From positions 1 through 24,647 of the IMG/VR virus record IMGVR_UViG_3300030012_004578: DNA of 24,647 bases; one strand, 5' to 3'. The notes under the pieces were generated by a model. It had not been told where the DNA came from. It made no database searches and was given only the letters and a program-made list of their open reading frames with translations. This stretch comes from a virus. Position 1 is the first letter of the stretch. Every line of letters starts with the position of its first letter. Position numbers and translations under genes: made by a program. Below, piece after piece: positions 7,790 to 13,427 of the stretch.

Positions 7790-8080
7790 ATGTCAAGAGT
7801 TTCTTATCCATCTCCTTTCATAATCACAAAGGATACAGTCGGTTCTGACCTAGAGTATGAAAATTTATCCAGTCAAATCAATGGATCAAATCAAACATTT
7901 ACTCTCACAAAGGCGGCAGATGAGGAAAAAATCTATGTATATTATAACGGGTTATTAAACAATCCGGCAATCTCTGCACGAACGGAAACCTCTTTTACAC
8001 TGGATTTTGCACCATCATCGCCAGATACGATACAAGTCATATATTCAATAAAAGGTAATCCAGGAACTACAGAAGATTGA
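7790..8080 (+). CDS. Small fibre-associated beta-domain protein
   Basis: 96 residues, preceded by a GGGGGTGA stretch. From about residue 28 on it shows a pattern I know from phage fibre ends: NGSNQTFTLTKA, then IYVYYNGLL, a variable turn, a TSFTLDFAP strand and PDTIQVIYS. The same layout occurs at the C-terminus of the next gene product (TLAFDLAN, MAFKNGLLQ, TTITFGANL, DTLEVRS). The protein may thus be a free-standing copy of the fibre's terminal domain. This fits a fibre chaperone, a fibre cap or a small receptor-binding part. The pairing is seen by eye only. Confidence 0.6.
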   Translation: MSRVSYPSPFIITKDTVGSDLEYENLSSQINGSNQTFTLTKAADEEKIYVYYNGLLNNPAISARTETSFTLDFAPSSPDTIQVIYSIKGNPGTTED

Positions 8081-8138
8081 TAGTTAGAAGATGAAGCCGT
8101 TTGTTGAGTTGTATGCATAATAACACAGGAGATTTCAC

Positions 8139-9239
8139 ATGCCAAATATTCAAATTAGAGGAAGTCAGATACAAGGTGAATCGGTCGAAGCATCGAATAT
8201 TAACTTATCTGGATCATTTGACTTTCGTGCCGCTTCAGGTATTGAGTTTTTAACTAAGCCGGAAGCAGATAAAACAACATTCCCAGCGACTACACAGTTC
8301 GTTCATACTATTGTTTCAGGATCACTTATCGATGGATTCCAAGGTGGAGATGGTATTGCCATCAATACTGGAACATCACCTGACACCATTTCAGTTGATT
8401 TAGCAACCAATGGTGGATTGGAGATCTCATCTGCTAAGATTGCTATTGCTCTTGATGGTGGAACACTTTCACTTGGTGCCGGTGGTCTTTCAGTAGGTAG
8501 TATATCAAACGCGCAGATCGCAAATGATGCTGCTATCGCAAAATCAAAGTTAGGTGCGCTTGCTATTGTTGATAGTGATATTGATAACAGTGCAGCCATT
8601 GCCATATCAAAACTTGCACAACGAACCATATCAGGTAAAAATCTTGGTACGAGCCTTGATTCATTAACTGATGGAAACGGTATTGCAGACTTTACATTCG
8701 ACGGTTCTTCTGCTGCTTCGATCGCAATCGATCTTGATGGATCAACACTTTCTGTTGGTGCTGATGGTGTTAAGATTAGTGATGGTGGGGTAGGAACAAC
8801 ACAAATCGCTGATGACGCAATCAATGCAGCAAAAATAGCAGATGATGCTGTTGGAAGTGCGCAAATCGCTGATGATGCAGTAGGATCGGCTCAAATCGCT
8901 GATGCGGCTGTTGATGCAGCAAGATTGGCTTCTAATGCCGTTACGCTTGTAAAGATCGCAAATGGTGCAGTATCAGTTCCAAAACTTGGTTTCCAAGCAA
9001 GACAAGATACCTTTACTCCAAACGGATCTACTTTAGCTTTTGATCTTGCAAATGAAGTTGAAGAGAACATGAAGAATTTTGTAATGGCATTTAAAAACGG
9101 TTTGTTGCAAAGAAAGGTCGCTTCTTCACCTTCAAATGCTGATGAATATACAGTATCAACCGCTGGTGGAACTACAACCATCACATTTGGTGCTAACTTA
9201 TCTGCATCAGACACATTGGAAGTTAGAAGCTTAGCATAA
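8139..9239 (+). CDS. Tail fibre protein with ten-residue repeats
   Basis: 366 residues; ACAGGAG lies upstream of the ATG. The N-terminus begins PNIQIRGSQIQG and probably attaches to the tail. The middle alternates Gly/Ala/Ser/Asp-rich blocks such as GGDGIAINTG and LDGGTLSLGAGGLSVG. Residues about 215-284 are seven ten-residue repeats of the form DDAVGSAQIA, as in trimeric phage fibres. The C-terminal 75 residues form a beta-domain with the KNGLL and DTLEV motifs shared with the preceding small protein. The product is likely an elongated trimer that binds the host surface. The gene is followed by a hairpin that may stop transcription. Confidence 0.8.
   Translation: MPNIQIRGSQIQGESVEASNINLSGSFDFRAASGIEFLTKPEADKTTFPATTQFVHTIVSGSLIDGFQGGDGIAINTGTSPDTISVDLATNGGLEISSAKIAIALDGGTLSLGAGGLSVGSISNAQIANDAAIAKSKLGALAIVDSDIDNSAAIAISKLAQRTISGKNLGTSLDSLTDGNGIADFTFDGSSAASIAIDLDGSTLSVGADGVKISDGGVGTTQIADDAINAAKIADDAVGSAQIADDAVGSAQIADAAVDAARLASNAVTLVKIANGAVSVPKLGFQARQDTFTPNGSTLAFDLANEVEENMKNFVMAFKNGLLQRKVASSPSNADEYTVSTAGGTTTITFGANLSASDTLEVRSLA
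8781..8990 (+). repeat. Seven in-frame 30-base coding repeats in the fibre gene
   Basis: Consecutive 30-base units encode DGGVGTTQIA, DDAINAAKIA, DDAVGSAQIA (twice), DAAVDAARLA, SNAVTLVKIA and NGAVSVPKLG. The two identical peptides use different codons, so selection acts on the protein. The periodicity fits a repetitive fibre shaft. Confidence 0.85.
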
Positions 9240-9245
9240 GATTTT

Positions 9246-9305
9246 GGTGGTCGGGGCGTTTTATTTGTGTTCTTGTTCTGCCAGCCCTGGCCACCTCTCT
9301 CTTTC
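9246..9305 (+). terminator. Probable terminator after the tail fibre gene
   Basis: GGTGGTCGGGGC (9246-9257) can pair over 12 positions, two of them G-U, with GCCCTGGCCACC (9284-9295). A pyrimidine run TCTCTCTTTCTTT follows. The loop is long (26 bases), so efficiency is uncertain. A short T/A run on the left side could allow some function on the other strand. Confidence 0.55.
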
Positions 9306-9319
9306 TTTGAGGTGATCTT

Positions 9320-9562
9320 ATGGAAGCAATATTGTTGGAACTTGCACCGTTTCTCAGTGGTCCTGCCGCTGCAGTAATCGTTGCTTTGTATATGAATCGT
9401 CAGTTTATTTCTTTCACCAATAACTCTATCAATAGAATCCTTGATGATGCTGAAAAAGATAGAGAACTTTTCAAAGAAGCTATCACCAAAATCGACCAAA
9501 GGTTGTATTTTTTGGAGGAGCAAATGAAAGATATAAAAAGTGAGTTGAGGAGAAGAGAATAA
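9320..9562 (+). CDS. Small membrane plus coiled-coil protein, probable holin-like
   Basis: 80 residues; TTGAGGTG lies 11 bases before the ATG. An apolar segment of about 20 residues (roughly 4-27, containing FLSGPAAAVIVALYM) is followed by a charged helix with heptad-like Leu/Ile/Phe spacing (about 33-80). The layout of one membrane helix plus cytoplasmic coiled coil, the small size and the place after the fibre gene fit phage holins or other lysis membrane proteins. No endolysin gene was found nearby, which weakens the call. The stop codon lies within a 14-bp inverted repeat. Confidence 0.45.
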   Translation: MEAILLELAPFLSGPAAAVIVALYMNRQFISFTNNSINRILDDAEKDRELFKEAITKIDQRLYFLEEQMKDIKSELRRRE

Positions 9563-9613
9563 AATATATCTAGGATTTACGAGGTTGTATTCTGTGATCA
9601 TTTTATTCTCTTT
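9552..9613. terminator. Inverted repeat between convergent genes, possible bidirectional terminator
   Basis: Bases 9552-9565 and 9600-9613 pair over 14 positions (one G-U), including a perfect AGAGAATAAAA / TTTTATTCTCT core. The loop is 34 bases. It covers the stop of the holin-like gene and lies before the stop of the opposing gene. The arm is U-rich when read from either side, but the stem is AT-rich, so termination strength is uncertain. Confidence 0.4.
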
Positions 9614-9632
9614 CCTTAAAAACATACCAATC

Positions 9633-9908
9633 TTACTTTGCAAATGATTCTTGAACAATCTCGTAATCTATTTCAATAAGATTATTTAGACGGTTAATAC
9701 CTTGCAACTCATCAACTTCAATGTATTCACCAGTGCTGAGGTAATATGTCATATAGTTTTCCTCATCATACCAATCTAATTCAGCCTCGACTGCTTTCAG
9801 GTATTCAAGATTTTCTGGATGGACACCAACATGACTGTCAATAATCAATACAGTTTTGTATGTTGATTCGTCTTCTGGAAATATCTTGATTACTTGTCCT
9901 TCATTCAT
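9633..9908 (-). CDS. Small strongly acidic protein, unknown
   Basis: 91 residues, read right to left. By hand count 21 Asp/Glu against 5 Lys/Arg, giving about -16 net charge. The sequence mixes strand-like apolar stretches (KTVLIIDSHVG) with an acidic, aromatic middle (AELDWYDEENYMTYYL) and a long acidic C-terminal helix. The start codon overlaps the stop of the upstream gene (9908-10261) by one base, so the two form an operon. I do not recognise a family. Small size, strong charge and a place in an accessory zone fit host-directed or anti-defence proteins, some of which mimic DNA; this is inference only. Confidence 0.6.
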   Translation of the reverse strand: MNEGQVIKIFPEDESTYKTVLIIDSHVGVHPENLEYLKAVEAELDWYDEENYMTYYLSTGEYIEVDELQGINRLNNLIEIDYEIVQESFAK

Positions 9909-10261
9909 TAAACACCTCTCATTTGATCATTGATTTGAAAATCAAACTGAGGCATTGGAATGCATAATCTCATTGGAGACAACTTACAAATATCACCATG
10001 TGCTGAGGTATATCTTGTAGGTGATATTATTCTCCACTCATTTGCTCTTGTCTGAATATAAACTTCTTCTGAAGAGTTGAGGTAGTTTAAAGTATCTTTA
10101 AATATTCCTTGCTTAATCTTCCAAGTAGTAAATTTTTCATTCATAATCTGAGTATCAGATTCTACTTCTTCACCTAATTCAATGTAAGAATATTGATCTG
10201 TTAGTTTGTTTCTGATAAAGAAAGAAGTATATCTTTCAGGTTTAATGTGTTTCCATCCCAT
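9908..10261 (-). CDS. Small unknown protein, first gene of a minus-strand operon
   Basis: 117 residues. The ATG is preceded by TAGGAGAAAC. The N-terminus is basic and aromatic (MGWKHIKPERYTSFFIRN), followed by alternating strand-like stretches such as YSYIELGEEVESDTQIM and EVYIQTRANEWRIISPTRY. No catalytic motif or membrane segment is evident. It is transcribed away from the AT-rich non-coding region and is tightly joined to the acidic gene downstream. A motif shared with other upstream regions (TAGTATAGTTATATTA) lies 50-65 bases before its start. Function unknown. Confidence 0.6.
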   Translation of the reverse strand: MGWKHIKPERYTSFFIRNKLTDQYSYIELGEEVESDTQIMNEKFTTWKIKQGIFKDTLNYLNSSEEVYIQTRANEWRIISPTRYTSAHGDICKLSPMRLCIPMPQFDFQINDQMRGV

Positions 10262-10310
10262 CTTGTTTCTCCTATATTTGAAATGTAATAATAAATCTAA
10301 TAACCATTCT

Positions 10311-10326
10311 TAATATAACTATACTA
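10311..10326 (-). promoter_or_regulatory. Recurrent upstream motif TAGTATAGTTATATTA
   Basis: On the - strand, 50-65 bases before the 10261 start. The same 16-mer with one mismatch lies before the other minus-strand operon (12938-12953). A shared ATAGTTATA core precedes the + genes at 10876 and 13629. This fits a phage promoter or operator, but the AT-rich background raises the chance of coincidence. Confidence 0.4.
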
Positions 10327-10690
10327 TAAAAACTTATTTTGTATATTTTTTTTTATATTTTTTTAAAAATATTTTTTCTAATAAAGTATTTTACAAACTG
10401 AAAGATTAATATTATAATAGATTCTGAGGAAGAGGAGAGAGGTATATATATTATATTCTATATACTAAGAGATATAATAATACCGTGATCATCGGCCGAC
10501 AACGGCCGGATGGAGGGTAATATATATAATATATATATTTGTATTTATTATAGAAATATTTTATAATATTTAGGAAAAAAGTATTTTACTAGTATAGTTA
10601 TTATAGTAATATATAAATAATAATAATCATTCTATAGATAATAATCTAACAGTTCTTTGAAATATTTATTTAAATCTTAACTAACTTAAG
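10327..10690. other. AT-rich non-coding region with GC hairpin; origin or early control region candidate
   Basis: No convincing gene was seen. Long T and A runs and alternating TATATA stretches flank one GC patch, in which CGGCCG (10493-10498) and CGGCCG (10503-10508) can form a hairpin around ACAA. The 12-mer AAAGTATTTTAC occurs twice (10383-10394 and 10578-10589). TAGTATAGTTAT lies at 10590-10601. The region separates divergent genes. Easy-melting DNA plus a GC hairpin fits an origin or a promoter hub; neither is proven. Confidence 0.4.
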
Positions 10691-10697
10691 TTATATT
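10669..10697 (+). promoter_or_regulatory. Weak sigma70-like promoter before a candidate small RNA
   Basis: TTTAAA (10669-10674) and TATATT (10692-10697) are separated by 17 bases. Transcription would start near 10704, just at the first base-paired arm of the candidate RNA. The -35 match is poor. Confidence 0.3.
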
Positions 10698-10703
10698 TAT
10701 GTA

Positions 10704-10797
10704 TGTCAGGTAGGTTTCTAGACATTTCCTATCTGATCTCCTTGAAAAATGAATAGTAGTTAGGCCAGCATCAGAAATGGTGCTGGTTCTTTCTTCT
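10704..10797 (+). ncRNA. Candidate small RNA with two hairpins and an anti-Shine-Dalgarno linker
   Basis: The first stem pairs TCAGGTAGG (10706-10714) with CCTATCTGA (10728-10736) over nine positions, one G-U. The linker begins TCTCCTT, complementary to AAGGAGA in the ribosome sites of the genes at 12673 and 13302. The second stem is a terminator. There is no credible ORF. Expression and targets are inferred; the complementarity of seven bases is generic for ribosome sites. Confidence 0.35.
10765..10797 (+). terminator. Intrinsic terminator
   Basis: CCAGCATC (10765-10772) pairs with GGTGCTGG (10779-10786) with one G-U, loop AGAAAT, followed by the T-rich TTCTTTCTTCT. It ends any + transcript from the AT-rich region before the nuclease gene. 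Confidence 0.7.
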
Positions 10798-10838
10798 AAA
10801 ATATTTACAAAAAAATTAGAAAAAAGTTTTTTTTGTGC

Positions 10839-10847
10839 ATAGTTATA
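10839..10847 (+). promoter_or_regulatory. ATAGTTATA element before the nuclease-like gene
   Basis: The element lies 28 bases before the ATG of the 10876 gene and just after a terminator, where a new promoter would be expected. It is followed by TCAG. The element before 13629 has the same ATAGTTATA followed by CAG, and AAAAGTTTT lies a short distance upstream in both. Possible -10 region. Confidence 0.4.
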
Positions 10848-10875
10848 TCAGTTCATCATTCACGGGAGAGAAGAT

Positions 10876-11364
10876 ATGACAAAGTTATTTAAGAAACTTA
10901 GCAAGGATGCAAAGCCATATGAAGTGGCTGTAGGAAGAACCATTCATTCAGGATCAAAATACACTTACATTGAGGATATTAATGTGCCTGATTATGATGT
11001 ATTCCTCAGCGGCTCTGATAAGAATATCAAAGTTGAAGTAAAGGTGCATGCAGGTGCAGATAAAATGGGATCTCACTATCCGACAATGTGCGTGGAAATC
11101 AAAGAATATTCCTTCAGAACTAGAGATTATGAGTGGTCCCATTGGTTATCATCAAACTTCGATATCATTGCACATGTTGATAAATCAATGGACACCATTC
11201 ATCTCTACAATGGCCACAAATTCAGGCAATGGGCGCTGGCAAGAAAGCATACAGCACGCCAGGCAAAATATGCCGATACTAAGTTTATCACTAGCCCATG
11301 GGTCAATCAAGACGCAGGCTACCTTATGACCCTACCGTTCAGCAGCGGTAGTTTAAAAATATAA
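10876..11364 (+). CDS. PD-(D/E)XK-like nuclease candidate
   Basis: 162 residues, ATG preceded by ACGGGAGAG. Motifs in order: an N-terminal helix with Glu16 (KPYEVAVGRTIHSG), then PDYDVFLSG with Asp39/Asp41, and IKVEVKV with Glu54-x-Lys56. The spacing D...E-x-K, with a helix-borne Glu upstream, fits the PD-(D/E)XK nuclease fold. The C-terminal half is aromatic and basic and may bind DNA. The protein could be a resolvase, a host-DNA nuclease or a small restriction-type enzyme. It sits alone between non-coding blocks with its own terminator upstream and a likely promoter. The assignment is from motifs seen by eye, and no close family is recognised. Confidence 0.5.
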   Translation: MTKLFKKLSKDAKPYEVAVGRTIHSGSKYTYIEDINVPDYDVFLSGSDKNIKVEVKVHAGADKMGSHYPTMCVEIKEYSFRTRDYEWSHWLSSNFDIIAHVDKSMDTIHLYNGHKFRQWALARKHTARQAKYADTKFITSPWVNQDAGYLMTLPFSSGSLKI

Positions 11365-11399
11365 TAACTACCATTATTCATAAAAAACAGGAGAGAAAA

Positions 11400-11612
11400 A
11401 TGAAAGATGTAGAAAAAACAATAACAACCATTCCTCAAATGCTTGATGTGCTTGAAGAGATTTGTGAAGAATACACATACATTGACGAGCGACGACCAAT
11501 CATTCGTGTGATCGAATTTGTAAAGCGACAACAAGAACAGGGGAAGAACTTAGAAGATATAATATTCTGGATTAAGAAAGGTATGCCAGAAGATTTACAA
11601 GACAAAATCTAA
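11400..11612 (+). CDS. Small helical protein, unknown
   Basis: 70 residues, with ACAGGAGAG before the ATG. The sequence is mostly helix-forming with Glu/Lys pairs (MLDVLEEICEEY, VIEFVKRQQEQGKNLEDI) and a single Trp in IIFWIKKGMPEDL. It has one Cys and no membrane segment. It follows the nuclease-like gene after 35 bases, so the two are probably cotranscribed. The downstream convergent region holds a terminator that acts best on the other strand. No family recognised. Confidence 0.55.
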   Translation: MKDVEKTITTIPQMLDVLEEICEEYTYIDERRPIIRVIEFVKRQQEQGKNLEDIIFWIKKGMPEDLQDKI

Positions 11613-11626
11613 TAAAACATACCAAT

Positions 11627-11660
11627 AAAAAAAAGGAGGATCACCAAAGCAATCCTCCTT
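11627..11660 (-). terminator. Strong minus-strand intrinsic terminator
   Basis: AAGGAGGAT (11633-11641) and ATCCTCCTT (11652-11660) form a perfect 9-bp stem with a 10-base loop. Read on the - strand the stem is followed by eight T (complement of the A run 11627-11634). It ends the minus-strand gene group. On the + strand the T run is missing, so it would act less well there. Confidence 0.8.
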
Positions 11661-11663
11661 AAT

Positions 11664-11729
11664 CTATTCCATACATAAGGCCAGTAATATCATTACAACC
11701 CAGATGGCTAACAACTTTAATAAAATCAT
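11664..11729 (-). CDS. 21-residue membrane micro-peptide
   Basis: On the - strand the ATG (11729-11727) overlaps the stop of the 11726-11965 gene as ATGA. GAGG lies about ten bases upstream. The product MILLKLLAIWVVMILLALCM (plus a final Glu) is one apolar helix with one Lys. It ends just before the terminator. Single-helix phage peptides of this size often act in membranes, for example in inhibition, exclusion or lysis tuning; here the role is unknown. It is below usual gene-finder length, but the overlap, ribosome site and clean apolar composition support it. Confidence 0.5.
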   Translation of the reverse strand: MILLKLLAIWVVMILLALCME

Positions 11730-11965
11730 ACAGTATTTTCCTCAATAATATAATGGTCGTTTTTTATTCGAATATTGAAATCATATGCCATTTTAAAGAC
11801 ACTACCATCCCATAACATTCTTGCATAATCATCATCACTTCTATCAATGGCATTACCCCATTCATCAAACTTTACATTTGTGTCCAACATCATTGCATAA
11901 TATTTCTTGGCCACTTGATTTGGATTCGGATCACATGGATTCCACATTCTTATTTCTACTAACAT
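11726..11965 (-). CDS. Small unknown protein
   Basis: 79 residues; TAGGGAGAGAAGT precedes the ATG on the - strand. It is rich in Asp and Asn with several Trp and Met residues (MLVEIRMWNPCDPNPN, DEWGNAIDRSDDDYARMLW). It has one Cys, no membrane segment and no recognised motif. It lies downstream of the 12059-12673 gene with a 93-base gap that contains an inverted repeat, and is coupled to the membrane micro-peptide downstream. The terminator after that peptide closes the group. Function unknown. Confidence 0.55.
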   Translation of the reverse strand: MLVEIRMWNPCDPNPNQVAKKYYAMMLDTNVKFDEWGNAIDRSDDDYARMLWDGSVFKMAYDFNIRIKNDHYIIEENTV

Positions 11966-12005
11966 ACTTCTCTCCCTAAAAATAAAATAAAATAGTTTTG
12001 TTATA

Positions 12006-12054
12006 TTATAAAACAGGGGCAGGCAAAGAACAATAATACTTACCCCTATTATAA
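12006..12054. repeat. Inverted repeat TTATAA...AGGGG / CCCCT...TTATAA
   Basis: TTATAA (12006-12011) and AGGGG (12015-12019) are mirrored by CCCCT (12043-12047) and TTATAA (12049-12054). It lies just after the stop of the 12059-12673 gene. No T run follows on the - strand beyond GTTTTA, so it is a weak terminator or RNA-processing site at best. Confidence 0.35.
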
Positions 12055-12058
12055 ATGA

Positions 12059-12673
12059 TTATTTTGCTGCTAATCCTTCTACTGCTCTTGCTTTTGCTGC
12101 TAATGAATTTGCTTCTAACATATTAGTATGCGCTTCCAGTTGCATTACCATATCTTTTAAACATTCTTCTAATAGATTATTATAAAACGCTTCAACCTTA
12201 TCTCCATAATATTCACCATAGGTAAGTTGCGCTATTAATTCATCTCTTAAATCATCATCATCTTCAAACGCATAATAATCATCTTCATAAATCGGCCAAC
12301 TATCACACATTTTACTATAGATGCGCACATCAAGCGTTTGCTCACAATCTTTCATCCTTTGGCATTCACCTTGGGTTTGCGTCTTTTGCTTTCCACACCA
12401 AACATTATGGGTTGATTCTACATTATAATCAGTTTCCAAACTAATATAATAATCTTCAATAGGCAAACCTTCTAGGTAGCGATACAACCATCTCATTTGC
12501 ACAATATTCGAATAATAACACATTCCACCTAATTTTTTAATAAATTCTTTCACATACTTTGTATCATTACAATAAACAATAGTTTCTTTAAATTCATGCA
12601 CCCAATCAACACATTGTTGTGCAAACATCCAGTCCAGTGCTTCTACACTTATATTTACTTTCTTGTTAGACAT
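12059..12673 (-). CDS. Unknown acidic protein rich in Cys, Trp and Tyr
   Basis: 204 residues; AAAGGAGAAAG precedes the ATG on the - strand. It has several dispersed Cys residues (for example WCGK, GECQRMKDCEQ), many Tyr and Trp, and an acidic stretch DDYYAFEDDDDLRDEL in the last third. The C-terminal 50 residues look like a helix with Ala-rich end. The Cys spacing does not match a standard zinc finger. It is the longest gene in the minus-strand group. The upstream gap to the 12695 gene is 21 bases, so they are one operon. No family recognised; a phage-specific early or host-directed protein is plausible from context. Confidence 0.55.
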   Translation of the reverse strand: MSNKKVNISVEALDWMFAQQCVDWVHEFKETIVYCNDTKYVKEFIKKLGGMCYYSNIVQMRWLYRYLEGLPIEDYYISLETDYNVESTHNVWCGKQKTQTQGECQRMKDCEQTLDVRIYSKMCDSWPIYEDDYYAFEDDDDLRDELIAQLTYGEYYGDKVEAFYNNLLEECLKDMVMQLEAHTNMLEANSLAAKARAVEGLAAK

Positions 12674-12694
12674 TTTCTTTCTCCTTTCTTTATT

Positions 12695-12910
12695 CTAAAC
12701 TTCTACTTCTAAATCCATATTACATCTAATATAGGATAACTTACTTAATCTTTTATAGACGACTTGTTTTTTGCCATCCACTAACAAATCAATACGACTT
12801 GCCTTTGGGTAATCTTGCCATATACTTCTTATCATCTCTTTTGTGGGTTTGCAGCCAGCAGCATATCCTATTTGACTACCATTTCTTTCATAATATTTTA
12901 ATACCAACAT
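12695..12910 (-). CDS. Small unknown protein, start corrected to an internal ATG
   Basis: 71 residues from ATG 12910. An ATG four codons earlier (12922) is in frame, but GGAGG lies between the two at ideal distance for 12910, so 12910 is the better start. The protein begins MLVLKYYERNGSQIGYAAG and has a mixed strand/helix pattern with a basic middle (DGKKQVVYKRLSKLSYIRC). No motif recognised. It is probably the first gene of the minus-strand operon; the recurrent motif at 12938-12953 lies 28-43 bases upstream and is a candidate promoter element. Confidence 0.55.
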   Translation of the reverse strand: MLVLKYYERNGSQIGYAAGCKPTKEMIRSIWQDYPKASRIDLLVDGKKQVVYKRLSKLSYIRCNMDLEVEV

Positions 12911-12937
12911 TTTTGCCTCCATTTGTGTTATGTGATA

Positions 12938-12953
12938 TAATATAAATATACTA
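12938..12953 (-). promoter_or_regulatory. Second copy of the recurrent motif (TAGTATATTTATATTA)
   Basis: One mismatch in 16 to the - strand motif at 10311-10326. It is followed by TATC and lies before the first gene of the 12910 operon. Candidate promoter element. Confidence 0.4.
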
Positions 12954-13006
12954 AATATTTCTAAAATGTATAATATTTTTGCTAATTTTTTTTATTTTTT
13001 TTGAGT

Positions 13007-13062
13007 GTAAATCTCTAACTTACATTTGGCCCAACACAGGCGCAAGCAAATTAGAGGATTAC
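13007..13062. repeat. Inverted repeat with structured loop between minus-strand genes
   Basis: GTAAATCTCTAA (13007-13018) pairs with TTAGAGGATTAC (13051-13062) at 10 of 12 positions. Inside, TTTG and CAAA can add a second stem and GCC/GGC a third. Poly-T lies on the left side of the + strand and there is no U run after the stem on the - strand. It may be an RNA processing or stability element; nothing more can be said. Confidence 0.35.
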
Positions 13063-13077
13063 TTTTGGGGGAGCAGA

Positions 13078-13302
13078 TTAAATGAATTCTACTTGATTGT
13101 ATTCACAATAATACATCACCCCTTTTGCAGTCATTACTAATGTGATGATGGAAGCATCATTATTACCATCCCAATCATCCCATCCAGGTTCATCACCCCA
13201 TGGTTCAGAAAAACATTCCATATCATATTGATAATCATCAACATATCCTTCTACTTCTTTAATAATCATTCCAGTCAAACCATCTTCATTTACAACTAAC
13301 AT
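13078..13302 (-). CDS. Small strongly acidic, Trp-rich protein
   Basis: 74 residues; AAGGAGAAG precedes the ATG. About 17 Asp/Glu against 2 Lys, with a central acidic aromatic stretch (SEPWGDEPGWDDWDG) between strand-like ends. There is one Cys in each half. It lies alone on the - strand just left of the non-coding leader of the packaging genes, separated from the 12910 operon by a structured 167-base gap. Composition is reminiscent of DNA-mimic or other host-inhibiting phage proteins, but no family is recognised and the idea rests on charge only. Confidence 0.55.
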   Translation of the reverse strand: MLVVNEDGLTGMIIKEVEGYVDDYQYDMECFSEPWGDEPGWDDWDGNNDASIITLVMTAKGVMYYCEYNQVEFI

Positions 13303-13391
13303 ATCAACTTCTCCTTTATTTGATATTCTTATTATATAAAAGATCCTTATCCTTTACAAAAAAAATAGAAAAAAAATTTGTCAAAAGATTT

Positions 13392-13421
13392 TTGTAAATA
13401 TTGATCAATCGGCTGTATAAT
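13392..13421 (+). promoter_or_regulatory. Sigma70-like promoter before the packaging/head module
   Basis: TTGTAA (13392-13397) and a perfect TATAAT (13416-13421) are 18 bases apart. Transcription would begin near 13428 and leave a leader of about 200 bases before the first gene (13629). Confidence 0.5.
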
Positions 13422-13427
13422 AGAAAT

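Noticed and set aside
8303-8824. 173-residue minus-strand frame in the fibre gene
   Set aside because: It mirrors the repetitive fibre sequence and has no independent start signals.
8781-8990. 30-base repeats as a CRISPR array
   Set aside because: Units are contiguous, degenerate and in frame with a fibre coding sequence; there are no spacers and no cas genes.
10511-10567. Short ATG frame after the GC hairpin
   Set aside because: About 18 residues of Ile/Tyr/Asn from alternating AT, without a ribosome site; likely chance.
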